Positions 38,788 through 47,434 of a DNA stretch of 48,682 nucleotides are shown here, in pieces (the first letter of the stretch is position 1; the number at the start of each line of letters is the position of its first letter). Source of the DNA: Kofleriaceae bacterium (GTDB lineage Bacteria; Myxococcota_A; Polyangia; Haliangiales; Haliangiaceae); contig JALHPV010000014.1 in the NCBI GenBank assembly GCA_022842285.1, forward strand, positions 1 through 48,682, written 5' to 3'. The notes beneath the pieces are model-generated. The model was given only the letters and a program-made list of their open reading frames with translations, did no database searches and had not been told where the DNA came from. The translations under genes were made by a program, and so were the position numbers.

Positions 38788-41700
38788 CACAGCTCTCCCA
38801 TCGGCGGCCGTCGCGTTGCCCCCGTCGAGAGCCGTTTGCATGCCACGTACACGCCGGGGACGATCACGAGGCCAACGATCGTCCCGACCACCATGCCCCC
38901 CACGGTGGCCGCTCCGATCGTTCGATTCGCAACTGCACCGGCGCCACTCGCGAGCATGAGCGGAACGAGTCCCGCGATGAACGCGAGCGACGTCATGAGG
39001 ATGGGGCGAAGTCGCAGCCGGGCCGCCTGCACCGCGCCTTCGAGCGGCCCCGCCCCCGAGGCCACCTTCAGCTCCGCGTACTCCACGATGAGGATGGCGT
39101 TCTTTCCGAGCAGGCCGATGAGCACGATCAGCGCGATGTGGACGTAGATGTTGTTCTCCAGACCTAACCAGTGCACGAGACCAAAGGCGCCGAACAGGCC
39201 GGGGGGAAGCGAGAGCAGGACCGCTGCGGGCAGCAGAAAGCTCTCGTACTGGGCAGCGAGGACGAGCCAGACGAACACCAGCGCGATGACTCCGACGATC
39301 AAGCCCTGATTCCCGGCATTCACCTCGTCGCGCGAGATTCCCGCCCAGTCGATCGTCCACCCGCGCGGCAGCTTGTCGCGAGCGGTCTCCTGCACCGCCC
39401 GGAGCACGTCGCCGCTGCTCACGCCGAGCTTGCCTTCGCCGTTGAGCTCGGCAGAGGGATACATGTTGTAGCGGGTCAACGAATCGACTCCGTAGGACTT
39501 CTCGAGCGTCATGAATGCAGAGAGCGGAACGAGCTTGCCGCTGTCGCTCCGTACGCGGAGGTTCAGGATCTGTTCGGCCGATACCCGGTACTCGGGCGGA
39601 GCCTGGACCATCACCTTGTACATCTGGCCGAAGCGGATGAAGTTCGTCGCGTACTCGCTGCCGAGCAGCGTCTGCAGCGTGCTGAGCGCCCGCTCGGACG
39701 TGACGCCGATCTGCGCCGCTTGATCGATATCGATGTCGACCGTGTACTGGGGATAGCTCGCGTTGAAGATGGTGAACGCGCTGGCGATCTCGGGCCGCGC
39801 CTTCAGGTCGGCGATGAACTGGGTGACCACTTGCTGCATCTCGAGCGCGTTCCCGCGCCCCGTGCGGTCGAGGAGCCGGAGCTCGAACCCGCTCGCGTTG
39901 CCGTAGCCGGGGACCGCCGGCGGCGGAAAGAGCTCGAGGTCCCCGTCCTTGATGTGGCGCGTTCGGGCCTCGAGCTCGGCCATGATGTCGTCCACCGAGC
40001 GCGTTCGTTCCGACCACGGCTTCAAGTTGACGAGGCAGGTCCCGTAGCTGGCTCCCGTGCCATCCGAGAGCACGTTCGTGCCCGCCAGCGTCGCGACGCT
40101 CTCGACGCCTTCGATCGCGCGGCCCTCGACGGCGATCGCATCGACCACCTGCTTCGTGCGTTCGACCGTGGCTCCCGGCGGCGTGGTGACGCTCACGTAG
40201 AACATCCCCTGGTCCTCCTGCGGGATGAAGCCACGGGGGACCTCCCGGGCGACCAGCACGCCGACGATCGCGAAGCCGACGATCAGCACCGCGGGAACCA
40301 CGAAGCGCGAGGCCGTGCGTCGAATCACCGACGCGTAGCCGCTCTCGACACGCTCGTAGCCCCAGTTGAATCCGCCGAAGAACCTGCCGACGGCGCGGGA
40401 CACCTGAGTCGTCGACCGCGGGCGATCGTGCGCGTGCATCAAGGCTCCGCAGAGCGCCGGCGTCAGGGTCAGCGCCACGACCCCCGAGAGCGTGATCGAG
40501 ATGGCCGTGGCCACGCCGAACTGCCGGTAGAACACCCCCGCCGGGCCATCGATGAACGCGAGCGGCACGAACACCGCCACCATCACGAGCGTCATCGCGA
40601 CGATCGCAGGTCCGATCTCTCGCACGGCGCTCTCGGCCGCCGCCCGCGGGGGCAACTTGTCGTGGTGGATCTTGAAGTGGACTGCTTCGACGACGACGAT
40701 CGCGTTGTCGACGACGATACCGATCGCCAGCACGAGTGCGAACAGCGTGATGAGGTTCAGCGAGAAGCCCAGCTGCGACGTGAAGATCAGCGTTCCGACG
40801 AGCGATACGGGCACGGCGAGGATCGGCACGAGCGTGGACCGAAAGTCTTGCAGGAACAGGAAGACGACCAAGGTGACGAGCAAGAAGGCTTCGACCAGCG
40901 TCCGCAGCACTTCGTGGACCGATGCGTCGAGGAAGCGGCTCACATCGAAGCTGACGTCGTAGGACATCCCCGGCAGAAACGTGTCCTGCTCGATCTTCTC
41001 GAGTGATGCCTTGACCGCGGTGATCACCTCGCGCGCATTCGACCCGGGCTGCTGCTTGAGCACGAGCGACGCGGCCGGGCGCCCGTTGTACTTCGCCTCG
41101 ACATCGAAGTAGTTCGTGCTGAACTCGATGGTCGCAACGTCGCCGACCCTCAGCACCTGGCCGTCCGCCGTCGCTCGCACGGGGATCCGCGCGTACTGCT
41201 CTTCCGTGTTGAACTTCCCCGTGTACGTCAACGTGTACTGGAGCGGTGTCTGTCGCCGGTCGCTGTTCTCCCCGAGCTTTCCGGGAGCGGCCTCGATGTT
41301 GTACGCCCGCAACGCGGCCAGCACGTCGTCGACGGAGACGTCATACGCGGTGAGCTTGTCGGGCTCGAGCCACACGCGCATCGCGTACTCCTTGGCCCCC
41401 AGGATGTCCGCGAAGCCGATGCCTCGGATGCGCTTGAGCTCGGCGAGCACGTTGATATCGGCAAAGTTGTAGAGAAACTTCTCGTCGTGCTCGGGGTTGC
41501 TGCTGTTCAGGCTGATGTACATGAGCATCGCGTTCTCTTCCTTCGCGACTCTCACGCCGTTCCGGATGACCTCCGCCGGCAGCTCGTCGATCACCGAGTT
41601 CACTCGGTTCTGAACGTTGATGGCTGCCACGTCGGGATCGGTCCCGGCCTCGAACAGGATCTGGACCACGCCGACGCCGTCGTTTCCGGCGTCGCTGCTC

Positions 41701-41933
41701 ATGTACTTCATGCCGGGAACGCCATTGATGGCGCGCTCGAGCGGGACGATCGCCGCCTTGATGACGGTCTCGGCGTTCGCCCCCGTGTACTCGACGCTGA
41801 CGTTGACCTCTGGCGGAGCGATGTCCGGGAACAGGGCCATCGGCACTTTCAGGAGCGCCAGAACCCCGAGGATCGTGATCAAGATCGAGATGACCGCTGC
41901 CAGCACCGGCCGGCGAACGAACGTCGTCAGCAT
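38787..41933 (-). CDS. RND efflux pump, HAE1 (AcrB-like) family
   Basis: A 1048-residue inner-membrane pump, the normal length. Hallmarks are FVRRPVLAAVISILITILGVLALLKVPMALFPDIAPPEV at the N-terminus, a repeated 12-helix plan, and the helix-10 GLLGKNAILIVEYAE with Lys944 (AcrB Lys940). In helix 4 the proton-relay pair reads VVDNAIVVVEAV: Asp409 is kept but the second Asp of AcrB (Asp408) is Asn410 here. The coding bases are clear (GAC AAC). The change would be expected to weaken or alter proton coupling. The pump exports hydrophobic or organic solutes with the adaptor (41939) and channel (37363); substrate unknown. The intergenic distance to the adaptor gene is 5 bp. Confidence 0.94.
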   Translation of the reverse strand: MLTTFVRRPVLAAVISILITILGVLALLKVPMALFPDIAPPEVNVSVEYTGANAETVIKAAIVPLERAINGVPGMKYMSSDAGNDGVGVVQILFEAGTDPDVAAINVQNRVNSVIDELPAEVIRNGVRVAKEENAMLMYISLNSSNPEHDEKFLYNFADINVLAELKRIRGIGFADILGAKEYAMRVWLEPDKLTAYDVSVDDVLAALRAYNIEAAPGKLGENSDRRQTPLQYTLTYTGKFNTEEQYARIPVRATADGQVLRVGDVATIEFSTNYFDVEAKYNGRPAASLVLKQQPGSNAREVITAVKASLEKIEQDTFLPGMSYDVSFDVSRFLDASVHEVLRTLVEAFLLVTLVVFLFLQDFRSTLVPILAVPVSLVGTLIFTSQLGFSLNLITLFALVLAIGIVVDNAIVVVEAVHFKIHHDKLPPRAAAESAVREIGPAIVAMTLVMVAVFVPLAFIDGPAGVFYRQFGVATAISITLSGVVALTLTPALCGALMHAHDRPRSTTQVSRAVGRFFGGFNWGYERVESGYASVIRRTASRFVVPAVLIVGFAIVGVLVAREVPRGFIPQEDQGMFYVSVTTPPGATVERTKQVVDAIAVEGRAIEGVESVATLAGTNVLSDGTGASYGTCLVNLKPWSERTRSVDDIMAELEARTRHIKDGDLELFPPPAVPGYGNASGFELRLLDRTGRGNALEMQQVVTQFIADLKARPEIASAFTIFNASYPQYTVDIDIDQAAQIGVTSERALSTLQTLLGSEYATNFIRFGQMYKVMVQAPPEYRVSAEQILNLRVRSDSGKLVPLSAFMTLEKSYGVDSLTRYNMYPSAELNGEGKLGVSSGDVLRAVQETARDKLPRGWTIDWAGISRDEVNAGNQGLIVGVIALVFVWLVLAAQYESFLLPAAVLLSLPPGLFGAFGLVHWLGLENNIYVHIALIVLIGLLGKNAILIVEYAELKVASGAGPLEGAVQAARLRLRPILMTSLAFIAGLVPLMLASGAGAVANRTIGAATVGGMVVGTIVGLVIVPGVYVACKRLSTGATRRPPMGEL

Positions 41934-41938
41934 GGCGG

Positions 41939-43066
41939 CTATCCCTGCGCCGGCTCGGCGGGGGTTGCCGAGGGCATCGAGGGGCGCACGTCGATGCGCG
42001 CACCGTCCTTGATCTTCTGCACGCCTTCGACCACGAAGCGCTCGTCGGCCGCGAGACCCGCCTCGAGGACGTAGATGTCGTCCACGCGCTCGCGGATCTC
42101 GAGCTTGCGCGCGTGGGCGATTCCGGAGGCATCGACGGTGTAGAGATACACGTTCCCCTGGACCTCGAAGGTCGCCTTCTGGGGAACCACCAGCGCTGCC
42201 TTCAGCGTGGTCTCGAGGACGACCTTCGCGCTGCTGCCGTGCTTCACGAGCCCGCTGGGATTCGCGAACCGGGCCCGGTACATGATCGTGCCGGTCGCGG
42301 CGTCGATCTCGCTGGTGACCGCGTCGATGGTACCCGTCTCCTCGAAGAGCGATCCGTCCGCGAGCCTCAGCCTCACGGTTCGCGGAGCTGCGGAACCGGT
42401 CGCGCGAACATGCTCCAGGTACTCGCGCTCGGCGACGGCGAAGTACGCGAGCACTTCGCGCGTGTCGCTGATCGTGGTCAGCTCGACCGTCTCGTCGACG
42501 GCGCTGCCGGCCTTGAAGGGGATCCGGTTGACCACGCCGTCGAAGGGCGCGCGGATCTCGGCGCGATCGACCTCGACAGCGGTGCGTCCCGTGGCCGCCT
42601 TGGCTTGCTCGAGCCGGGCCTCGAGCATCTGCACCTTCGACTTGGCGCGCGCGAGCTCCGCCGGAGAGACGACGTTCTTGTCGGCGAGCAGCTGGACGTT
42701 CGCGACCTCCTGTTGCGCTGCCTCGAGCTCGGCGGATACCGCCACGCTCGCGGCCCGCGATACCGCCAGCTCCTGCTTGCGTGACCGGGCGTTGATCGTG
42801 AAGAGCCGCTGCTTGTGCTTGACGGCTTGCCCTTCATCGACGGCGACCGCCTCGATGATCCCGAAGTAGCGCGAGCGAATCTCGGCATGACGCGCTGCGC
42901 GGATATCGGCCACGTACTCGTGCGAAATCACGATGTCGCGGGTCTCCGGACGGGCGATCGGGAACGCATCGCCTTCCGTCGTGGGGGCGACGGACGCCGC
43001 TCCCTCTCGGTCACAACCGACGCAAACGAGCGCCAGCGCCACAGCGCATGAAATGGATCTGGTCAC
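41939..43066 (-). CDS. RND periplasmic adaptor (membrane fusion protein)
   Basis: A 375-residue lipoprotein adaptor with GTG start: signal ending CVGC (Cys about 18). The lipoyl half-motif AEIRSRYFGIIEAVAVDEGQAVKHKQRLFTI is followed by a full alpha-hairpin (about 100-165: ELAVSRAASVAVSAELEAAQQEVANVQ ... LARAKSKVQMLEARLEQAKAA), then AEIRAPFDGVVNRIPFKAGSAV, beta-barrel and membrane-proximal domains. It bridges the pump to the outer-membrane channel. A close, shorter paralogue lies immediately upstream (43126). Confidence 0.93.
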   Translation of the reverse strand: MTRSISCAVALALVCVGCDREGAASVAPTTEGDAFPIARPETRDIVISHEYVADIRAARHAEIRSRYFGIIEAVAVDEGQAVKHKQRLFTINARSRKQELAVSRAASVAVSAELEAAQQEVANVQLLADKNVVSPAELARAKSKVQMLEARLEQAKAATGRTAVEVDRAEIRAPFDGVVNRIPFKAGSAVDETVELTTISDTREVLAYFAVAEREYLEHVRATGSAAPRTVRLRLADGSLFEETGTIDAVTSEIDAATGTIMYRARFANPSGLVKHGSSAKVVLETTLKAALVVPQKATFEVQGNVYLYTVDASGIAHARKLEIRERVDDIYVLEAGLAADERFVVEGVQKIKDGARIDVRPSMPSATPAEPAQG

Positions 43067-43125
43067 GCATTCTGGACGACGCGCGATGACGGAGACTGTT
43101 CACGCCGTCGACCGTTATCTCCGGG

Positions 43126-44031
43126 TCAATTGCCCGCGATCGAGAACTGCACGTCGATCCGCGCCCCGTCCGTGATCGTCTCGAGGCGGTCCGCGACGAA
43201 CCGCTCGCTCGGCTCGAGGCCCGACTCGATGACGAACAGATCGTCGAGACGCTCGCGCACCTCGATCCTCCGCGCTCGGGCCACATGGCCCTGATCGACC
43301 GTGTAGACGTAGACCTCGCCCTGAACTTCGAAGGCTGCCCGCAGGGGAACGACCAGCACCGAGCCCACCCGGGTCTCGAGCACGACCCTGGCTCTGTTAC
43401 CCTCCTTCACGATCCCCTCGGGATTCGCGAATCGCGCGCGGTACACGATGGAGCCCGTCGGAGCACCGTTCTCGCTGCCCACCGAATCGATGGTGCCCTC
43501 GTGTGCGAACAGCGAGCCATCCGAGAGGAGGAGCTTGACCCTGGTAGGTGCCGCCGCGGCATCGGGCGGCACGAGCCGGCGGTACTCGCGGTCCGCCACC
43601 GCGAAGTGAGCGAAGATCTCGCTCCTGTCGCTGATCGTTGCGAGTACGCTGGTCTCGTCCACCGCGCTCTCCTCTCCGACGGCGATCTGTTCGACCACGC
43701 CGTCGATCGGGGCCAGGATTTCCACGGCAGCCCTTCGCTCGTGCATGTTCGCGCGCGGTTGGATCGTGAAGAGCAGCTGACGCCCCGTCACGGCCTGCCC
43801 TTCGACGACCGAGACCGCACGGATGTTGCCGGGGAGCCACGACCGGACCTCGGCGTGCCGCATGGCTCGCACATCGGCCGCGTACTCGCGCGAGATCACG
43901 ACATCGCGGGTCTCGGGAGCCGCCGTCGGGACGAGGTCGCCGGTGGTCACGGGGACGACCGCTTCCCCGTTGCGATTGCAACTGGCGCAAGCGAGGGCGC
44001 ACGCCACAGCCAATGGGATGGAGCAGGTCAC
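43126..44031 (-). CDS. Hairpin-less RND adaptor paralogue
   Basis: A 301-residue lipoprotein with GTG start and lipobox around Cys18. It aligns along its whole length with the next adaptor (VPTAAPETRDVVISREYAADVRAMRHAEVRS; VYVYTVDQGHVARARRIEVRERLDD; TDGARID), but the alpha-hairpin is missing: the lipoyl halves are joined directly by TIQPRANMHERRAAVEILAPIDGVV, about 65 residues shorter. Adaptors use the hairpin to contact the TolC-type channel, so this copy probably cannot dock by itself; it may contact only the pump. It is the first gene of the efflux operon. Both copies are intact reading frames, so it is not simply a pseudogene. Confidence 0.88.
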   Translation of the reverse strand: MTCSIPLAVACALACASCNRNGEAVVPVTTGDLVPTAAPETRDVVISREYAADVRAMRHAEVRSWLPGNIRAVSVVEGQAVTGRQLLFTIQPRANMHERRAAVEILAPIDGVVEQIAVGEESAVDETSVLATISDRSEIFAHFAVADREYRRLVPPDAAAAPTRVKLLLSDGSLFAHEGTIDSVGSENGAPTGSIVYRARFANPEGIVKEGNRARVVLETRVGSVLVVPLRAAFEVQGEVYVYTVDQGHVARARRIEVRERLDDLFVIESGLEPSERFVADRLETITDGARIDVQFSIAGN

Positions 44032-44087
44032 TCGACATCGACGACGCCCGGGCGCCGCCCATGTTCACGCCCACCGAACGAATTCGG

Positions 44088-45749
44088 CTACAGCCGGTGG
44101 AGGCCGATGACGCGCGGCTGCGACGTATCCGGATCGTCGGCGATGTGGACGAGCGTGCCCGGGATCCCGCGCGACGTCTCGATGCGCAGGATCGTGTAGC
44201 GGCCGTCGACGGCGGTGCCGCCGCGGGGAAGCTTGGTCGTGCAGGTCTTGCCCGTCGCGTCGGGCGTGAGCTGCTGGAGCGAACCGGCGAGCGCGCGACC
44301 GTCGTTGTCGTACGCATCGACGGTATACGTCACGGGCCAGTCGGCGAGGTGGTGCTTCACGATCAGGTCGTCGAAGCAGACCCGATCGGCGGTCTCGAGG
44401 ACGAAGTCGTCGACCGGATTCACCTTCGTGAACCAGTGGAGGGCGGTGCGGCGCTGGCGCTTGATGAGGGTCTCGAGGAGGTAGGGGGCGGCCCGCGGAT
44501 CGGTCAGCTTGCCTTGCTCGATCGCGGCGGCGAGCTGGGCCCGCGTCATCTCGATGATGATCTTGGCGCCCCAGAACTGATCGAAGCGATCAGCCACGTA
44601 GACCGGGAGGTGACCGATCGGGTTCGGCTTCCAGCCCTCCGGCCGGTAGTCCTCGGCGGAGTACATGCCGAGACCGGGGATCTCGGGGTCGACGCGGCCC
44701 TCCCACGGCTGGCGGCGGAGGCCGAGGGTCAGGAACGACCACGTGAACTCGTACGGATCGACCTCGTAGGTGAAGTCGGGCTGCGGGCGGCGGTTCGAGC
44801 GGGGGAAGGCGCCGAGCGAGTTACCAAAGTCGATGTGGTAGTGGACAACGTAGTGGGTGCTCTTGTCCGCGGGATCCTCTTCCCAGGACTCGAGCGTGTT
44901 GTCCTCCTTCATGTCCGTGTGGGCGAGCCACGCTGCGAAGGCCGCCATGCCGCGCTGATCGCGGCGGAGCTCGTGCGGGATGACGTCGTTCGGATCGTCC
45001 TTGCGCGTGCCGAGGCGGTGCGAACCGCCGAGCGGCTTCCCGGTGATGTAGAGGGACGCCGTGCCGCGATACTTGCCGGTGGGTTGCGCGAGAGCCCGCG
45101 CGAACTCGTCGTCGACCATCTGCTCGGTCAACGGCTGCTTCTCACCCTTGATCTTCTTGTAGGCCGTGTCGCCGACGACGAGGTCCTTGCGATCGAAGAA
45201 GACGACGTGGTCGGAGGGCACGTTGTAGCCGGCCGCCCAGAGGATGCGCGCGGTGATGACGTCAGCGGCGCTGTCGAGCTCGGGCTCGTCCTTGGGCGAG
45301 AACTTGAGGAGGAACTTGCGGCCCTTCGAGTCCTCGCAGATGAAGCCGGGGACCGAGCCGCCTTCCTTGGCCGACTTGATCGTCCAGGGCAGGTTCTCGT
45401 ACGGCGTCTCGCCGGGCGCGCCCTGGGCGACCTCGGCGGGTGTGACCTCGCGCATGCCGACGCGGTTCGTGAACCACGTCGAGTCGGGGACCTCGTCGAG
45501 CGAGTTCACGCCGCGGGCGCGCTGCTCGCGCGTCAGGCTCAGGTGGCGGCGCGCGAGGAGGAGGTACGAGGTGAAGTGGTAGTAGGGCCGGTAGAAGGGA
45601 TTCTCCGCGGGCTGCGTGGGGACGTCGGTGCGGTCATTCACCTTCCACACCGGCGGCGTGTTGACGAAGCGCACCGATCCGACCGGCGATGCGGTTCCGC
45701 AGGCGGCGATCGCCAGCACCAGGATGATGGCCGCAGCGCGCATGATCAT
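44088..45749 (-). CDS. Lipoprotein with protein-kinase-like (HipA/FAM20-type) motifs, copy B
   Basis: A 553-residue lipoprotein, signal ending IAAC (Cys17). The ATG at 45749 forms an ATGA overlap with the upstream paralogue; 45743 is an alternative. Conserved blocks shared with copy A are VNSLDEVPDSTWFTNR (81-96), PWTIKSAKEGG, GRKFLLKFSPKDEPELDSAADVITARILWAAG (Lys149; acids about 157-159), IPHELRRDQRG, AWLAHTDMKEDNTL (Asp279, Asp283, Asn284) and HYHIDFGNSLG (Asp307). The order Lys, acidic helix, D-x(3)-D-N loop and DFG-like strand resembles the active site of HipA/FAM20/CotH-type kinase-like folds. Function is inference; no other family is recognised. Last gene before the efflux operon. Confidence 0.75.
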   Translation of the reverse strand: MIMRAAAIILVLAIAACGTASPVGSVRFVNTPPVWKVNDRTDVPTQPAENPFYRPYYHFTSYLLLARRHLSLTREQRARGVNSLDEVPDSTWFTNRVGMREVTPAEVAQGAPGETPYENLPWTIKSAKEGGSVPGFICEDSKGRKFLLKFSPKDEPELDSAADVITARILWAAGYNVPSDHVVFFDRKDLVVGDTAYKKIKGEKQPLTEQMVDDEFARALAQPTGKYRGTASLYITGKPLGGSHRLGTRKDDPNDVIPHELRRDQRGMAAFAAWLAHTDMKEDNTLESWEEDPADKSTHYVVHYHIDFGNSLGAFPRSNRRPQPDFTYEVDPYEFTWSFLTLGLRRQPWEGRVDPEIPGLGMYSAEDYRPEGWKPNPIGHLPVYVADRFDQFWGAKIIIEMTRAQLAAAIEQGKLTDPRAAPYLLETLIKRQRRTALHWFTKVNPVDDFVLETADRVCFDDLIVKHHLADWPVTYTVDAYDNDGRALAGSLQQLTPDATGKTCTTKLPRGGTAVDGRYTILRIETSRGIPGTLVHIADDPDTSQPRVIGLHRL

Positions 45750-47434
45750 CGGCGGTAGATTCCGATGACGCGCGGCGCCCCGGACTGGGGATCGATGGCG
45801 ACGTGGATGGACGTCCCCGGGATGCCGCGAGTCGAGCCGACCTCGTAGATCGTGTAGCGCTCGCCGTCGGTGGCCATCGGGAGGTCGGGGAGGCATACGT
45901 CACCCTTCGCATCGGTGGTGACGGCGGCGATGTCACCGAGGAAGCGCTCCTCGTTGTCATACGCCTTCGTCGTGAAGGTGGTGGCGCCATCGGCGAGGCC
46001 GTGGCGAACGGCGAGGTCGACGAAGCAGAGCCGGTACTTGCCATTGACGATCTTCACCGCGATCTCGTCGATCGGGTTCACGCGCTCGAACCAGTACCGG
46101 GCCGTGATGCGCTGGCGCGCGACGAGCGTCTTCACGAGGTACGCCGATGACTCGGCGTTCGTCAGCCGGCCGGCCTTCACCGCGGCCGCGATCTGCGCCT
46201 CCGTGAAGCGGATGAGCAGCTTCGAGCCCCAGAACTGATCGATCCGGTCCGCGAAGATGATCGGGAACTGCCCCGCCGGGTTCGGCTTCCACTCCGTCGG
46301 TTCCCAGTTCTTCGCCGAGTAGATACCGACGCCGGGATAGCCCGTCACCATCTCGCGGTCCTCCCAGCTCTGCGTGCGCAGGCCGAGCGACAGGAGCTGG
46401 AGCAGCGTCTCCTTGAAGTCGAGCTGGTACTGGTAATCGATGATCGGATCCCGGTGGATGGCCGGGTACGCCCCGAGCGACTTCCCGAAGTCGATCAGGT
46501 AGTGCTTCATGTAGTGCTTTGACTTGTCGCCCGGGTCCTCGATCCACGTATCGATCGACTGGTCCTCCTTGGCATCGCTGACCGAGAGCCACGCCGACAA
46601 CGCCGCCTGCCCACGCATGTCACGCCGCAACTCGTGCGGGATCCTATCGTTCGGATCGTCCTCGCGGGTACCGAGGCGCGGAGTGCCGCCGCGCGGCTTG
46701 CCCTCGACGAAGATCGACGCCATGCCGCGGATCGTGCCGTCCTCCTGGATGTTGACACGCGCGAGCTGCTTCTCGACGTAGGCCATGTCGAGCGGGACCT
46801 TCTCGCCCTTGAGCTTGTAGGTCGCATCCTTGTCGATCTTGAAGTCCGTCTGCTTGAAATAGACGACGTGATCGCTCGAGACGTTCCAACCCGCGGCCCA
46901 GAACAGCCGGCCGACGATGACGTTCGCCGCCGTCTCGATCTCGGGGTGCGACCGCTCGTCGAACTTGAGGACGAACTTCGTGCCCGCGCTGTCTTCGCAC
47001 ACGAAACCGACGGAGGCCCCGCCCGCCTTCGCGCTCTTGATCGTCCAGGGCCGATGCTGGTCGGGCGAGTGCGCCGGGCCCGGTCCCTCCTCGATCTCCG
47101 CAGCGCTGAGCGGCGGGCGGTTCGTGAACCACGTCGAGTCCGGAACCTCGTCGAGCGCGTTCACGCCCCGCGAGCGCTGGTCACGCGTCAGGTCGAATCC
47201 CCGACGCGCGCGCAGGAAGTACGAATCGAAGTGATAGAACAACCGGAGGAACGGCCGATCCTCTGGCGCCTCGGGGGTATCGACGCGATCGTTCACCACC
47301 CAGACGGGCGCTGCGTTCTTGAAGCGCACGGGACCGACAGGCGACGGGGCGCACGCCCCGACGAGGCTTACGACGGCAATCCCGGCGACAGCGACGGGCT
47401 TGGCACTCCGTACGGTGGAATCGAAGCGACGCAT
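45746..47434 (-). CDS. Lipoprotein with protein-kinase-like (HipA/FAM20-type) motifs, copy A
   Basis: A 562-residue lipoprotein, signal ending VGAC (Cys28). Motifs parallel copy B: VNALDEVPDSTWFTNR (91-106), GTKFVLKFDERSHPEIETAANVIVGRLFWAAG (Lys157; Glu165, Glu167), AWLSVSDAKEDQSIDTW (Asp287, Asp291) and MKHYLIDFGKSLGAYP (Asp315). The Asn of copy B is Gln here. Downstream WKPNPAGQFPIIFADRIDQFWGSK and ARYWFERVNPIDEI are also shared. The ATG shares a base with the stop of the Omp85-like gene, and its stop overlaps copy B, so the three proteins are made from one mRNA and probably work together at the outer membrane. Confidence 0.75.
   Translation of the reverse strand: MRRFDSTVRSAKPVAVAGIAVVSLVGACAPSPVGPVRFKNAAPVWVVNDRVDTPEAPEDRPFLRLFYHFDSYFLRARRGFDLTRDQRSRGVNALDEVPDSTWFTNRPPLSAAEIEEGPGPAHSPDQHRPWTIKSAKAGGASVGFVCEDSAGTKFVLKFDERSHPEIETAANVIVGRLFWAAGWNVSSDHVVYFKQTDFKIDKDATYKLKGEKVPLDMAYVEKQLARVNIQEDGTIRGMASIFVEGKPRGGTPRLGTREDDPNDRIPHELRRDMRGQAALSAWLSVSDAKEDQSIDTWIEDPGDKSKHYMKHYLIDFGKSLGAYPAIHRDPIIDYQYQLDFKETLLQLLSLGLRTQSWEDREMVTGYPGVGIYSAKNWEPTEWKPNPAGQFPIIFADRIDQFWGSKLLIRFTEAQIAAAVKAGRLTNAESSAYLVKTLVARQRITARYWFERVNPIDEIAVKIVNGKYRLCFVDLAVRHGLADGATTFTTKAYDNEERFLGDIAAVTTDAKGDVCLPDLPMATDGERYTIYEVGSTRGIPGTSIHVAIDPQSGAPRVIGIYRR

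Noticed and set aside
38788-40017. Upstream extension of the outer-membrane efflux protein frame
   Set aside because: It overlaps the RND pump in another frame; the signal peptide and lipobox start at 38787.
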